A DNA stretch of 64,000 nucleotides from Roseovarius sp. S88 (GTDB lineage Bacteria > Pseudomonadota > Alphaproteobacteria > Rhodobacterales > Rhodobacteraceae). Where the stretch lies: NCBI RefSeq assembly GCF_037023735.1, contig NZ_CP146069.1, forward strand, positions 1,591,501 through 1,655,500. The letters run 5' to 3'. The position numbers and the translations under genes were made by a program. Under the pieces are notes generated by a model. That model ran no database searches, was not told where the DNA came from, and was given only the letters and a program-made list of their open reading frames with translations. This document shows positions 9,018 to 18,252 of the stretch, in pieces. How positions within the stretch are numbered: position 1 is the stretch's first letter; each line of letters opens with the position of its first letter.

Positions 9018-9848
9018 ATGGACTGGCTAACCGACAACAAGATCCCTGTTGGGAGCTCTTTCAAAGAGGCCTTCGAGTGGCTGCGCACTAATGCAGGTTT
9101 TTTCTTCGACGGACTGGAAGCGTTCACCAATGGTCTCATTGAGACGATCCTTTATGTATTGAACGCCCCGCACCCATTGATAATCGTAGCGATTTTTGTA
9201 GCGCTGACTTGGTATCTGCGTCGTAGCTGGAAGCCTTGCCTGCTGGTGTTCCTGGGGTTTCTGTTCATTCTTAACCAGGGGTACTGGGAAGAAACGCTGG
9301 AGAGCCTGACGCTTGTTCTGGTATCCTGCATTTTCTGTATGGGTATCGGCGTTCCTATCGGGATTGCAGCGGCGCATCGTCCAAGACTCTATCAGGCCAT
9401 GCGCCCAGTGCTGGATTTGATGCAGACGCTTCCCACATTCGTTTATCTCATACCGATGATTGTGTTCTTTGGAATCGGAATGGTGCCGGGTCTGATTGCA
9501 ACGGTGGTTTTCGTGATCCCCGCGCCAATCCGGCTGACCCATCTCGGAATTTCAAAAACGCCCACTGCTTTGCTTGAGGCAGCGCAGGCCTTTGGTGCTA
9601 CTCCGCGACAGACACTTTGGAAGGTCGAGCTGCCCTACGCGATGCCGCAGATAATGGCCGGGTTGAATCAAACCATCATGCTCAGCCTATCAATGGTGGT
9701 TATCGCCGCCCTTGTCGGCGCTGACGGCCTTGGGGTTCCGGTGGTTCGCGCCCTCAATCAGGTGAACACTGCACTTGGGTTTGAAAGCGGACTGATCATT
9801 GTCGTGGTCGCGATTATTCTCGACCGAATGTTGCGAGGGGATCAATAA
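9018..9848 (+). CDS. choW: Choline ABC transporter permease
   Basis: The 276-residue inner-membrane permease belongs to the ProW/OpuAB (BPD_transp_1) family. An N-terminal hydrophilic region is followed by about six or seven helices. The EAA loop, which docks with the ATPase, is seen around LLEAAQAFGATPRQTLWKVE. ATG at 9018 (MDWLTDNKIP) is chosen because MDWL-type starts are normal for ProW relatives and an upstream TTG would fall in the choX-choW hairpin. It is 5 bases before choV. Confidence 0.87.
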   Translation: MDWLTDNKIPVGSSFKEAFEWLRTNAGFFFDGLEAFTNGLIETILYVLNAPHPLIIVAIFVALTWYLRRSWKPCLLVFLGFLFILNQGYWEETLESLTLVLVSCIFCMGIGVPIGIAAAHRPRLYQAMRPVLDLMQTLPTFVYLIPMIVFFGIGMVPGLIATVVFVIPAPIRLTHLGISKTPTALLEAAQAFGATPRQTLWKVELPYAMPQIMAGLNQTIMLSLSMVVIAALVGADGLGVPVVRALNQVNTALGFESGLIIVVVAIILDRMLRGDQ

Positions 9849-9853
9849 GCACC

Positions 9854-10882
9854 ATGCCCGTAGCTGTGGAATTTGACAAAGTGTCCATCGTGTTTGGCCC
9901 GAAGCCAGAACTGGCGTTGCCCTTGATGGACGAGATGAAGGAACGCCCAGAAATTCAGCTCGAAACAGGGCAAGTACTGGGAGTGCATGACTGCAACCTG
10001 AGCGTCGGTACCGGAGAGATCCTTGTCCTGATGGGACTGTCTGGCTCGGGGAAGTCCACGCTTATCCGTGCGGTCAATGCGCTCAACCCTGTAGTACGTG
10101 GAGCTGTGCGGGTGAATGACGGGTCAAAAATGGTTGATGTGACCAATGCCGACGCAAATACCCTGCGAGAAATGCGCCAGCACAAAGTTGCTATGGTCTT
10201 TCAGCAATTTGGCCTGCTGCCCTGGCGCACCGTGCGAGAGAATGTGGGTCTGGGACTTGAACTTGCCGGCATGCAAAAAGCACAGCGCGATGCTCAGGTG
10301 GATAAGCAATTGGAACTGGTGCACTTGAGCGATTGGGCAGAGCGCAAGGTGGGCGAACTTTCGGGCGGGATGCAGCAGCGTGTGGGGCTGGCTCGTGCCT
10401 TTGCAACCGATGCTCCTATCCTTTTGATGGACGAGCCCTTTTCTGCGCTCGATCCTCTGATCCGCACCCGGCTTCAGGATGAATTGCTGGATCTGCAACG
10501 CGAGCTAAAGCGAACGATCATCTTCGTCAGCCACGATCTAGATGAAGCCTTCAAGCTCGGTGACAGGATTGCCATCATGGAAGGCGGTCGCATCGTTCAG
10601 ATTGGTACGCCACAGGACATCTATTCGGATCCCATCAACGAATATGTTGCCGATTTCGTAGCGCATATGAATCCACTTGGCGTGCTCTGCGCACGTGATT
10701 TGATCGAACCTGCAACTACAACACCTGAAATCACTGTGGATGCTGACGTAGATGTGCGCGCAGTGATGGAAGAGTTTGGTCGTGCTGAGACGCCGGTTGT
10801 AGGCGTTGTTGAGAATGGACAGCTGATCGGTCAAATCTCAACCGATCGCATTTTGGCCAAGCTGTGTAACCCACGCAATTGA
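9854..10882 (+). CDS. choV: Choline ABC transporter ATP-binding protein
   Basis: The 342-residue ATPase is of the ProV/OpuAA type. It has Walker [10 protein letters not shown], signature LSGGMQQR, Walker [13 protein letters not shown] and the switch region [11 protein letters not shown]-terminal stretch of about 80 residues after the nucleotide domain is shorter than the usual tandem CBS pair and contains one partial CBS-like unit. It powers the ChoW permease. It follows choW by 5 bases and precedes the GMC dehydrogenase by 33. Confidence 0.9.
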   Translation: MPVAVEFDKVSIVFGPKPELALPLMDEMKERPEIQLETGQVLGVHDCNLSVGTGEILVLMGLSGSGKSTLIRAVNALNPVVRGAVRVNDGSKMVDVTNADANTLREMRQHKVAMVFQQFGLLPWRTVRENVGLGLELAGMQKAQRDAQVDKQLELVHLSDWAERKVGELSGGMQQRVGLARAFATDAPILLMDEPFSALDPLIRTRLQDELLDLQRELKRTIIFVSHDLDEAFKLGDRIAIMEGGRIVQIGTPQDIYSDPINEYVADFVAHMNPLGVLCARDLIEPATTTPEITVDADVDVRAVMEEFGRAETPVVGVVENGQLIGQISTDRILAKLCNPRN

Positions 10883-10915
10883 TACTCGCGCTTAAAACAA
10901 ATCCAAAGGGTCTGC

Positions 10916-12565
10916 ATGGAAACCTACGACTACATCATCATAGGATCAGGTTCAGCAGGGTCCGTTCTGGCACGACGGCTGAGTGAAGACCCCAGAACTA
11001 AGGTTCTGGTTCTGGAATTTGGCGGCAAGGACAATTCAGTCTTCATTCAGATGCCTTCGGCTCTTTCGATCCCTATGAACTCGAAAAAATACGATTGGGG
11101 GTTTTACACCGAACCGGAGCCTGGCTTGGATGGCCGCCGCATCCATCAAGCGCGCGGCAAAGTGATCGGAGGGTCGTCTTCGATCAACGGTATGGTCTGG
11201 GTGCGTGGCAACGCAGGCGATTTTGATGATTGGAACGCATCTGGCGCGAACGGTTGGAGCTATGCAGACGTGCTACCTTACTTCCGTCGGGCCGAAACCA
11301 GTGTGATGGCAGACCAGTATCGCAGCCAAGGCGGCGAGCAGCACGTCAGTCGTGCTCCTGTGACCAATCCATTATACCGCGCCTTCATCGAAGCCGGGCG
11401 TCAAGCCGGATACCCGGTGAGCGAGGACTACAACGGGTTCATGCAAGAGGGCTTCTCCGTCATGGATATGTCCGTGAAGGACGGCGTCCGGTGGTCAACG
11501 GCCAATGCCTATCTTAAGCCAAGTCTCAATCGTCCAAACCTACGTCTGATCATGCATGCGCTGACCCACAAGGTTCAGTTGGAAGGAAAACGCGCCACTG
11601 GTGTCGAGTATTCTGTCAAAGGCGGCCCGGTGGTCACAGCCAAGGCAGCGCGGGAGGTGATCATTTCAGCCGGGCCGATCAATTCTCCAAAGCTTTTGAT
11701 GCTCTCGGGTATTGGCCCATCGGAGCATTTGCGTGAGCATGGAATTAACCCGTTGCACGAATTGCCAGGGGTAGGGGAAAACCTGCACGATCATCTGGAA
11801 ATCTGGATGCAACAACAATGCACACAACCTATCACTCTCAACGGAGTTCTTGGACCTCTGAGCAAGGCCAAGATTGGGCTGCAATGGCTTCTGTTCAGAA
11901 ATGGTCTCGGGGCCTCCAACCATCTGGAGGCGAACGGCCATATTCGCAGCCGGGCAGGCATCCCTTATCCCGATCTTCAGTATCACATGCTGGGGGGCGC
12001 TATTGCCTACGATGGGTCATCCTCGTTCAAGGGGCACGGCTTTCAGGCTCATATCATCCAAGGCAAGCCTAAGAGCAGGGGACGGCTTACGCTGCGATCT
12101 GCCAACCCCGCAGAGGCGCCCCGGCTGGTGTTCAACTACCTTCAAAACGACTATGACCGTCAGGTATTCCGCGACGGTATTCGACTGACCCGCGAAATTT
12201 TTGGTCAGTCCGCATTCGACCCGTACCGCGGGCCTGAAATCTTACCCGGTCCCGATGTGCAAACGGACTCTGAGATGGACGATTTCGTATCGCAAAATGC
12301 GGTCACAGCCTATCATCCCGCGGGCACCTGCAAGATGGGAACGGACGATATGTCGGTGGTGGACCCTGAAACAAGAGTGCATGGGGTTGAAGGCTTACGT
12401 GTCATCGACAGCTCCATCATGCCGTTTGTAACGAATGGCAACCTGAACGCCCCGACAATTATGATTGGTGAAAAAGGGGCGGACCACGTTCTAGAAAAAG
12501 GCATGTTGCCTGCCTCCAATGCTCCAGCCTACCGTGCACCAGACTGGGAGACGTCCCAACGCTGA
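10916..12565 (+). CDS. GMC-family flavin oxidoreductase, choline dehydrogenase-like
   Basis: The 549-residue glucose-methanol-choline oxidoreductase has an N-terminal FAD motif (IIGSGSAGSVLARRLSE), the GMC signature around GKVIGGSSSINGMVWVRG, and the catalytic His in TAYHPAGTCKMG. A second conserved Asn/His position lies in VTNGNLNAPTIMIGEKGAD. The family oxidises alcohols; choline to betaine aldehyde is likely because it follows choXWV. It is only about as similar to BetA as other GMC proteins, so a related alcohol substrate cannot be excluded. No betaine aldehyde dehydrogenase follows directly; one aldehyde dehydrogenase lies at 40.2-41.6 kb. Confidence 0.85.
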   Translation: METYDYIIIGSGSAGSVLARRLSEDPRTKVLVLEFGGKDNSVFIQMPSALSIPMNSKKYDWGFYTEPEPGLDGRRIHQARGKVIGGSSSINGMVWVRGNAGDFDDWNASGANGWSYADVLPYFRRAETSVMADQYRSQGGEQHVSRAPVTNPLYRAFIEAGRQAGYPVSEDYNGFMQEGFSVMDMSVKDGVRWSTANAYLKPSLNRPNLRLIMHALTHKVQLEGKRATGVEYSVKGGPVVTAKAAREVIISAGPINSPKLLMLSGIGPSEHLREHGINPLHELPGVGENLHDHLEIWMQQQCTQPITLNGVLGPLSKAKIGLQWLLFRNGLGASNHLEANGHIRSRAGIPYPDLQYHMLGGAIAYDGSSSFKGHGFQAHIIQGKPKSRGRLTLRSANPAEAPRLVFNYLQNDYDRQVFRDGIRLTREIFGQSAFDPYRGPEILPGPDVQTDSEMDDFVSQNAVTAYHPAGTCKMGTDDMSVVDPETRVHGVEGLRVIDSSIMPFVTNGNLNAPTIMIGEKGADHVLEKGMLPASNAPAYRAPDWETSQR

Positions 12566-12854
12566 GGGGATCAGGTCAAACGAGGCATTCTAAACTCATT
12601 CCTGGTCTTGGATTCGGCGCAGCATTGACGCGTTGCCAGAGCGCAGCTGCGCAATGCTCACGGCCCAGAGCTGCCATTGACTGACCGATCAAGATGCTGC
12701 GCTTGCAATCCGCATAGCTGCCGCTCATCTCAGTTAGTTGTTTTAACTGACATAGAGAAAAACAACTGTGCATCGAACCTATTAACTCAGCGGGTTCGAC
12801 GTAGGCTGCGACGCATTGCACGGATGTTGATATAGGCCTTGCCTCTTAGCCAGA
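12566..12854. other. Intergenic region between convergent GMC oxidoreductase and AbiEii-like genes
   Basis: This 289-base gap separates two converging genes. A minus-strand open frame of 81 codons is present but has no ribosome site and no family I recognise. No clear terminator with a T-run was seen. It may hold remnants of a lost gene. Confidence 0.4.
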
Positions 12855-14075
12855 CTACAGCTCGATTGCATATCGAGGAGAAAATGACGAGTTGGTTGGG
12901 CTGGCGGATTCAATACGGTCACAAAAAAATTGTTTTATCGACGCTTTGCCGCTGCTCCCACCAGTGGTGTCGTAACCCCAAAAGTACTCGTTGCCTGCAC
13001 CGTCTTTTTTCCGCACGTAGTATTCAATCTTGTATGGTTCGACAAATCGGCGGTAGCCGCCATATGACATCTCGATCATTGTTCTCGTACGACCACCATT
13101 TATGATGGTACTACGAATTGAACTTGGCATTAGGCCTATAGTGGTTGTTTCAGAAAGAGAACTTCTAGATGCTGCTCGGCCAACCAGTCTTCCTGACCTT
13201 CCACCACCAAAGCCGCTGGGGGTCATTCTTCTGATTGGTGCTGCAACCGCATCAAAAAGTGAGTTTACCATCTCTCCAAAACGGCTGGTAACTACGTCGA
13301 AGCCGAAGACACTGGTACTCGGCGCAATAATGGTTCCCCAGTACTCTTCATACTCGCCGATTGGGAGATCAAGTAGTTCCCGACGGGCCGCTTCGGGATT
13401 GGGTTCGAAAATCGACTTCTTCAAGAAAGTTGAAATCACTTCGGCTCTAGAAACTGACAGTTCTCGACCCAGAAGCACCCCATAGATCAAGTCGAACATG
13501 TCGCCGACTTTTCGCCTGTGTAGCAGCGTTGTTAGCTTGGACGCGAGAACTTCTTCTGCCTTCTGGACCCGCATCGTTTCGGAGAGACTAGAGCGATCAC
13601 TGTATGGATGCAGGATCAGACGTTCTTGGACTGGCAGATAAATCTTGTCGAACTGAGTAACGTCCAGTTGCGTTTTCAGGTCCACGCATTCTTCATTGTA
13701 GAAGCCTTTGAAATAAACACGTGCTTCAAGCGCGTCCGCATCGAACGGCAAGTTTTTATCCTTTACCACTGTCTTGTCGAGGAATTCGATGGACGTGTTC
13801 GCTGAGAGAAGATTGCAAACCTCTCTCAACTCAGTTTCAAGAAGTAGCTGGTCAACTCGACTGGTGCTTGAAAAATCCAGGTCCTTCGAGAACCGCGTGT
13901 CAGAAAAATACGCTTTTCTCAATGCGTTTCCTCCCTTCAGTATCAAAAGCCGCCTCAACGCTGGACGGGAGAAAATTCCCTGAAGCATCCAGCTGTGGAC
14001 GTAGTCCTTCTCCACCTCATGGGGCGTTAGTCCTTGGGCTTCACCGATTTCTTCAATTTCTTGGTCTGTAATCAT
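12855..14075 (-). CDS. AbiEii-type nucleotidyltransferase with WYL-like C-terminal domain
   Basis: The 406-residue protein has the AbiEii/AbiGii nucleotidyltransferase core: ILKGGNALRKAY (residues 45-56), then the metal pair D65-x-D67 in SKDLDFS, and a later helix EEVLASKLTTLLHRRKVGDMFD. These are hallmarks of type IV toxins, which modify tRNA or other acceptors with nucleotides. Residues about 315-406 read like a WYL ligand-sensing fold (RRFVEPYKIEYY, YFWGYDT, FFCDRIES, PRYAIEL). The AbiEi antitoxin that normally sits just upstream and overlapping is absent; instead 314 bases lead to tRNA-Gly. Base composition looks more AT-rich than its neighbours, suggesting transfer. Toxicity is not shown. 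Confidence 0.78.
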   Translation of the reverse strand: MITDQEIEEIGEAQGLTPHEVEKDYVHSWMLQGIFSRPALRRLLILKGGNALRKAYFSDTRFSKDLDFSSTSRVDQLLLETELREVCNLLSANTSIEFLDKTVVKDKNLPFDADALEARVYFKGFYNEECVDLKTQLDVTQFDKIYLPVQERLILHPYSDRSSLSETMRVQKAEEVLASKLTTLLHRRKVGDMFDLIYGVLLGRELSVSRAEVISTFLKKSIFEPNPEAARRELLDLPIGEYEEYWGTIIAPSTSVFGFDVVTSRFGEMVNSLFDAVAAPIRRMTPSGFGGGRSGRLVGRAASRSSLSETTTIGLMPSSIRSTIINGGRTRTMIEMSYGGYRRFVEPYKIEYYVRKKDGAGNEYFWGYDTTGGSSGKASIKQFFCDRIESASPTNSSFSPRYAIEL

Positions 14076-14389
14076 GTGTTCATGATACCCAGCCCCTTTT
14101 TTCGCCAGTATTGTCAGATGATGCGCCTTTCTTTTTGGAAAGCTCGGCCTCCTAAGAAGTTACTCTCAGAATACCTTTAATTTCCGCTTCTCGGGCGAAA
14201 CATTTAGCATCTTGCTTTCGCAGCGAACGACCACTTCCCGCCCTTTGAGACTGCTGTAAAGGCACTCCAATAGAGTTGTTCTTCAAATCCACGATGAAAA
14301 TTCTTATGTTCTTTCAAACATAAGTAACTTGTTTCCTCCGGTCAGTATTGACCTTGGAAAATCAATGAAATAACAGGTTTTGGTGAGCA
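14076..14389. other. AT-rich intergenic region holding the abiEii-like and tRNA-Gly promoters
   Basis: No open frame with coding character was found in these 314 bases. The region must contain the minus-strand promoter of the AbiEii-like gene and the plus-strand promoter of the tRNA. In particular no AbiEi-like antitoxin frame is visible on either strand. Confidence 0.5.
14348..14376 (+). promoter_or_regulatory. Sigma-70 type promoter of tRNA-Gly
   Basis: TTGACC (14348-14353) and TAACAG (14371-14376) are separated by 17 bases, and the tRNA starts 14 bases later at 14390. Position and spacing fit a housekeeping promoter. Confidence 0.55.
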
Positions 14390-14463
14390 GCGGGCGTTGT
14401 GTAGTGGTAAGACCTCAGCCTTCCAAGCTGATGACGCGGGTTCGATTCCCGCCGCCCGCTCCA
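14390..14463 (+). tRNA. tRNA-Gly (anticodon TCC), CCA encoded
   Basis: The cloverleaf is complete. The 7-base acceptor stem GCGGGCG pairs with CGCCCGC, the D arm contains AGTGGTAAGA, and the anticodon loop CTTCCAA gives anticodon TCC at 14422-14424. The T arm is GCGGGTTCGATTCCCGC, followed by discriminator T and an encoded CCA. It reads GGA codons, and GGG by wobble. It borders the AbiEii-like gene, and tRNA genes often mark island edges. Confidence 0.97.
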
Positions 14464-14576
14464 ATCTTCACTTACCAATAAAAACAAAGCGCTCCATTGG
14501 CTGAATGTTCATTGAGCGATTGCGGTGGCACATGGTGCTGCGTAAATCTTGTTATGTCTTTGGCAAGAGGTAGCGC

Positions 14577-15899
14577 ATGGCAAAGCAAACGGATTTCAAA
14601 GGCAGCGCACCCTTGGGGCGGCCGTACTGGTGGGAAGAGACAGAGCCAAAAGCAACCGACGATGATTTGCCTGACACTGCGGATGTTTTGATCGTGGGTG
14701 CGGGCTACACGGGCTTGTCTGCAGCCATCGCTGCGCATGACAGTGGGGCGCGTGTTGTGGTGGTCGAAGCTGGCATCCCGGGCGAGGGGGCGTCATCGCG
14801 CAATGGCGGGATGGTTGGCGCGCATCCTCGGTTGAGCTGGGACAAGCTGGCATCCAGTTTCGGGCGCGACGTGGCCGATGGTGTCTTTGCTGAAGCTTCA
14901 TCTGCGTTGGCTTGGGCGCTGGTCTTCATCGAAGACGAGAGCATCGCCTGTGACTTTCAGCAGACGGGCCGCATTCAACTGGCTTGGACCGGGTCGCATT
15001 ATGCCAGCCAGCAGCGGCTGGCGCAGAGTGTGAGCGCCAAGAGCAAAGTTGAGGTGGCGCTGGTGCCGCCCGAAAATCTGGCGCGTGAGATTGAAACCGG
15101 GTGTTACCAGGGTGGGCTTCTCTTCCCCGAGCATGGCGGGCTGCATCCCGCGAAGTATCATGCCGGCATGCTGGCGGCCGTTCAGAGGCGCAACATTCCC
15201 GTTGTAAGTCGTGCGCGTGTCGAGCGCCTTGAGCGCGACGGCACGCGCCAATGCGCCTACACATCCAAAGGACAGATCACTGCTGACAAGCTGGTGCTGG
15301 CCACGAACGGCTACACCACGCGGCCGTTTCGTTGGCATGTGTCGCGGGTGTTTCCTCTGCCATCCTTTCTGATTGCGACCGAAGAATTGCCCGCCAACCT
15401 GATTGGCCATTTGGCGCCGGGGCGGCGGATGATGGTCGAAACCCGCGCGCGGCATAGCTACTTTCGTGTATCTCCAGACGGCAAGAGGATCCTCTTTGGT
15501 GGACGGTCGGCGATGCGTGATATCCCTTTAGATCTGGCAGCCGAGCGATTGCGCCAAACCATGGTGGAGGTTTGGCCAGAGCTGGAAGGGACAAGACTCA
15601 CGCATGCCTGGACCGGTAACACCGGGTTCAGCTTTGCCCATATGCCCCATGTGGGCGAACAAGATGGCGTGTGCTTTGCCATGGGCTATAGCGGGTCCGG
15701 CACGGTGATGGCGCCCTATTTAGGGGCCAAGGTTGGGTATCTGGCGGTTGGCGATGCGCGGGCCGAAACAGCGTATCAGCATACAAGGTTTTCGCGCCAC
15801 TTTCTGCATCCGTTTGACAAACCGCATTTCCTAAAAGCGGCGGATGTCTGGTATCGGCAATGGGTGGATCGCTGGGAAAACTGGCAGGCGCGGTCTTAA
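14577..15899 (+). CDS. FAD-dependent amine oxidoreductase (DadA/PuuB-like)
   Basis: The 440-residue DAO-family flavoprotein has a dinucleotide motif VLIVGAGYTGLSAAI and the SSRNGG segment near residue 78 where FAD contacts occur. The N-terminal PYWWEETEP extension is typical of gamma-glutamylputrescine oxidase and related amine oxidases in Proteobacteria. It probably oxidises a secondary amine or D-amino acid to an imine with release of aldehyde and amine. The start ATG follows AAGAGG. It stands alone on the plus strand between the tRNA and a convergent cupin gene. Confidence 0.8.
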   Translation: MAKQTDFKGSAPLGRPYWWEETEPKATDDDLPDTADVLIVGAGYTGLSAAIAAHDSGARVVVVEAGIPGEGASSRNGGMVGAHPRLSWDKLASSFGRDVADGVFAEASSALAWALVFIEDESIACDFQQTGRIQLAWTGSHYASQQRLAQSVSAKSKVEVALVPPENLAREIETGCYQGGLLFPEHGGLHPAKYHAGMLAAVQRRNIPVVSRARVERLERDGTRQCAYTSKGQITADKLVLATNGYTTRPFRWHVSRVFPLPSFLIATEELPANLIGHLAPGRRMMVETRARHSYFRVSPDGKRILFGGRSAMRDIPLDLAAERLRQTMVEVWPELEGTRLTHAWTGNTGFSFAHMPHVGEQDGVCFAMGYSGSGTVMAPYLGAKVGYLAVGDARAETAYQHTRFSRHFLHPFDKPHFLKAADVWYRQWVDRWENWQARS

Positions 15900-15912
15900 A
15901 AAGAACGCGGTC

Positions 15913-15933
15913 CGAAATCTTTCAAAGATTTCG
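15913..15933. terminator. Palindromic hairpin between convergent genes
   Basis: CGAAATCTTT (15913-15922) and AAAGATTTCG (15924-15933) are exact reverse complements around a single base. The palindrome lies between the stop of the plus-strand oxidoreductase (15899) and the stop of the minus-strand cupin gene (15942), so it is a plausible bidirectional terminator. It lacks a long T-run. Confidence 0.5.
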
Positions 15934-15941
15934 ACATCCCA

Positions 15942-16316
15942 TTAATAACCATCTGGCTTGAACCCGAAAAACGCCTTCGTCAGCACCTCTTCGATCTCCC
16001 AGATGGCTTGCATGCCGTCCTTGATGAAAACCGTGTCTCCCGGCGTCAGCTCCTGCACAGCACTAGTCTCTATATCTGTGAGCGTACCGCGCCCCGACAG
16101 CACGGTCATCATCTCATCACCCTGTTCGATGCAGGAAAACCGCCCCTCAGTGCAGCGCCAGATGCCTGATCGAGTTGCTTGACCTGGGCCGCCCATATCC
16201 AACCGGCCAGACGCGCGAGGTGTGCCTGACAAGATCTTGTAATCACTCAGAGGATTGTCAAAAGGCCACTCCTCCAAGGGGCCGGGATCCTCGCCGATTT
16301 GGTAGTGCCGCATCAT
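15942..16316 (-). CDS. Cupin-domain protein (DUF861 / ureidoglycine aminohydrolase-like cupin)
   Basis: The 124-residue single-domain cupin has DMGGPGQATRSGIWRCTEG, then FSCIEQGDEMMTVLSGRGTL and a second barrel strand with the TPGDTVFIKDG motif, matching the DUF861 cupin family. Substrates of these small cupins are mostly unknown. The start overlaps the stop of the SDR gene by 4 bases (ATGA), so the two are co-translated. Confidence 0.75.
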   Translation of the reverse strand: MMRHYQIGEDPGPLEEWPFDNPLSDYKILSGTPRASGRLDMGGPGQATRSGIWRCTEGRFSCIEQGDEMMTVLSGRGTLTDIETSAVQELTPGDTVFIKDGMQAIWEIEEVLTKAFFGFKPDGY

Positions 16317-17068
16317 TGCAGCCGCATCGCGCCGTCAATGCGGATCACTTCGCCATTGAGGTAGTCGCATTCGATGATGAACCGCGCCAGGGCGGCAAAC
16401 TCCGCCGGGTCCCCGAGTCGCTTGGGAAAGGTCACGTCCTGCGCCAGGCTGTCCTGCACCTCCTGGGGCAACCCGCGCAGCATGGGCGTGCCGAAAATGC
16501 CCGGGGCGATTGCCATGACACGAATACCTTCACGTGACAGATCCCGCGCCATGGGGAGCGAGAGGCCAAATATACCACCCTTAGACGCGCCGTAGGCTGT
16601 CTGGCCTTTCTGGGCCTCAAAGGCGGCGATTGAGGCTGTGTTGATGATCACGCCGCGTGTGCCATCCGGGGCAGGGGTGTTCTTGGCAATCTCACCCGCG
16701 GCCAGACGGGCCACGTTGAAACTGCCCACAAGGTTGATGTCGATCACCTTCTGAAAAAGCTCGAGCCGGTGTGGGCCGTCCTTGCCCAAAGTGCGTTCGG
16801 CGGGAGCGATACCTGCGCAGTTCACAGCGGCTGTGATGCGTCCCATGGCATCTTTGGCAGCATCAATAGCAGTTTGGACCGACACCTCATCAGTAACGTC
16901 GGTTTCTACGAAAGTTGCGCCGATCTCATCCGCAACCTGCGGTCCTCGCTCTGTGTCACGGTCCAGAAGCGTCACCGCCGCACCCATTTCACGGAAATGC
17001 CGGGCCGTGGCTTCCCCGAGGCCAGAGGCGCCTCCGGTGATGATGGCGGCTGTCTCGGAAAGGTGCAT
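16313..17068 (-). CDS. SDR-family dehydrogenase, 3-hydroxyacyl-CoA dehydrogenase type 2-like
   Basis: The 251-residue short-chain dehydrogenase has an NAD motif IITGGASGLGEATAR (residues 9-23), NCAG, a catalytic Ser in NTASIAAFE and the Y-x3-K pair in YGASKGG. The spacing and the PGIFGTPML segment match the HSD10/type 2 3-hydroxyacyl-CoA dehydrogenase branch, so NAD-dependent oxidation of a beta-hydroxy acyl-CoA is the best guess. A different secondary alcohol is possible. It is the first gene of a two-gene unit with the cupin. Confidence 0.85.
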   Translation of the reverse strand: MHLSETAAIITGGASGLGEATARHFREMGAAVTLLDRDTERGPQVADEIGATFVETDVTDEVSVQTAIDAAKDAMGRITAAVNCAGIAPAERTLGKDGPHRLELFQKVIDINLVGSFNVARLAAGEIAKNTPAPDGTRGVIINTASIAAFEAQKGQTAYGASKGGIFGLSLPMARDLSREGIRVMAIAPGIFGTPMLRGLPQEVQDSLAQDVTFPKRLGDPAEFAALARFIIECDYLNGEVIRIDGAMRLQ

Positions 17069-17127
17069 GTGTGGACTCCGTTTCAGGAAATGAACATCTG
17101 TTCAGATAACGAGGATCATGCGCTCTG

Positions 17128-18204
17128 TCAAAGCCGGGCACGCAGCCATCGGGCACTGAGCCCCAGACCCACGACCGTGATCAGAATGCGAAAAACATGA
17201 TGCAGTGTGACAAAAGCCGGGTTCGCCGAAAGGCTGAGGGCCACCAGAGACATTTCCGTCACCCCGCCCGGGGCAAAGCTGATGAGCAAAACATCAAAAG
17301 GTTGATCCAATGGCCCCATCAGAGCCAGGGCAAATCCAGCGGCGATGACCAGCATCCCACCGACCGATAATGCAGTTAGCCAGAGACCTTTCATCAACAA
17401 GGCTTTGGTAAGCCCGGTGAACCGCATGCCAAGGGCCGTGCCGATGACAACCTGCGCGGTGTTTACCAGCCATTGTGGCACATCGAGATGCAAGAGACCG
17501 GTGAGCGACAGGATCGCAGCTATGGCCATCGGGCCGGTCAGTTGCTTGGCTGGAAGGCGCAGGGCTTGCCCCAGAATGATCCCAGTCACACCAGCCAGGG
17601 CAATCCAGGGGAGGGCGGACCAAGGCACGCTTGACCGGGCCAATGTCATGCCCGCTGAACTTCCTACGGGTTCGCCCAGCCAGAGCGACAATCCGATGGG
17701 CAATAACGTGACCACGGCCACAACACGCAGGAATTGCTGCAGCGTCAGGCGGGCCGCATCCGCACCGGCCTCTTCCCCCATGGCGATGGATTCAAAAAGC
17801 CCGCCCGGCGCGGCGCCGTAAAACGCTGTGGGCCTGTCATATCCACCGATGTTGTGCAGGATCACATACCCAAACCCATGCGCCAGAACGACAAAGGCGG
17901 TCAGGGCTGCAAAGCTCAGCATCAGCCGCGGTGCATCAGAAAAGAGCTCCGGCGTGACCTGCGCGCCGATCATGAGACCGATGATCGCGATGAATGCAAG
18001 CCGCAGCTTGGGAGGGAACTGATAGCCAGATGGTAGGTGTTGGGGTGCGAGCGTCGCCACCAAAGAAGCCGCCAGCAATGGCCCCAAGAGATATGGCAGG
18101 GGTAGGTTCAGCGCTAAGGCTGCAAATGCTGAACACGCGCCAAGGGCCAAAAGGATCAGAGTGGCGAGGGGATGTCCCATAACCCTTTGAAGCACCGCCG
18201 ACAT
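17128..18204 (-). CDS. AbrB-family inner-membrane protein
   Basis: The 358-residue hydrophobic protein has two halves of related helices, each with a G-A-x-x-x-P/PG-G-L-x-E or PGG-x-x-E-M turn (AAPGGLFESIAMGE and FAPGGVTEMSLVA). This is the duplicated AbrB membrane domain, named after E. coli AbrB and often mislabelled ammonia monooxygenase. Transport or regulation has been suggested for the family but is not established. It starts with ATG at 18204 and ends 59 bases before the SDR gene on the same strand. Confidence 0.82.
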   Translation of the reverse strand: MSAVLQRVMGHPLATLILLALGACSAFAALALNLPLPYLLGPLLAASLVATLAPQHLPSGYQFPPKLRLAFIAIIGLMIGAQVTPELFSDAPRLMLSFAALTAFVVLAHGFGYVILHNIGGYDRPTAFYGAAPGGLFESIAMGEEAGADAARLTLQQFLRVVAVVTLLPIGLSLWLGEPVGSSAGMTLARSSVPWSALPWIALAGVTGIILGQALRLPAKQLTGPMAIAAILSLTGLLHLDVPQWLVNTAQVVIGTALGMRFTGLTKALLMKGLWLTALSVGGMLVIAAGFALALMGPLDQPFDVLLISFAPGGVTEMSLVALSLSANPAFVTLHHVFRILITVVGLGLSARWLRARL

Positions 18205-18252
18205 AGGAGGGCAAGAGGCGACACTAATCTCGCCTCACAACGCCTCAGTTTA

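Noticed and set aside
12787..12796. Ten-base match (GCGGGTTCGA) to the T arm of tRNA-Gly, possible attachment site
   Set aside because: It is too short, the match stops there, and it lies on the 5' side of the tRNA, where integrative elements do not leave their repeat.
12576..12821. Minus-strand open frame of 81 codons
   Set aside because: No ribosome site, no recognisable motif, and it lies in a gap between converging genes.
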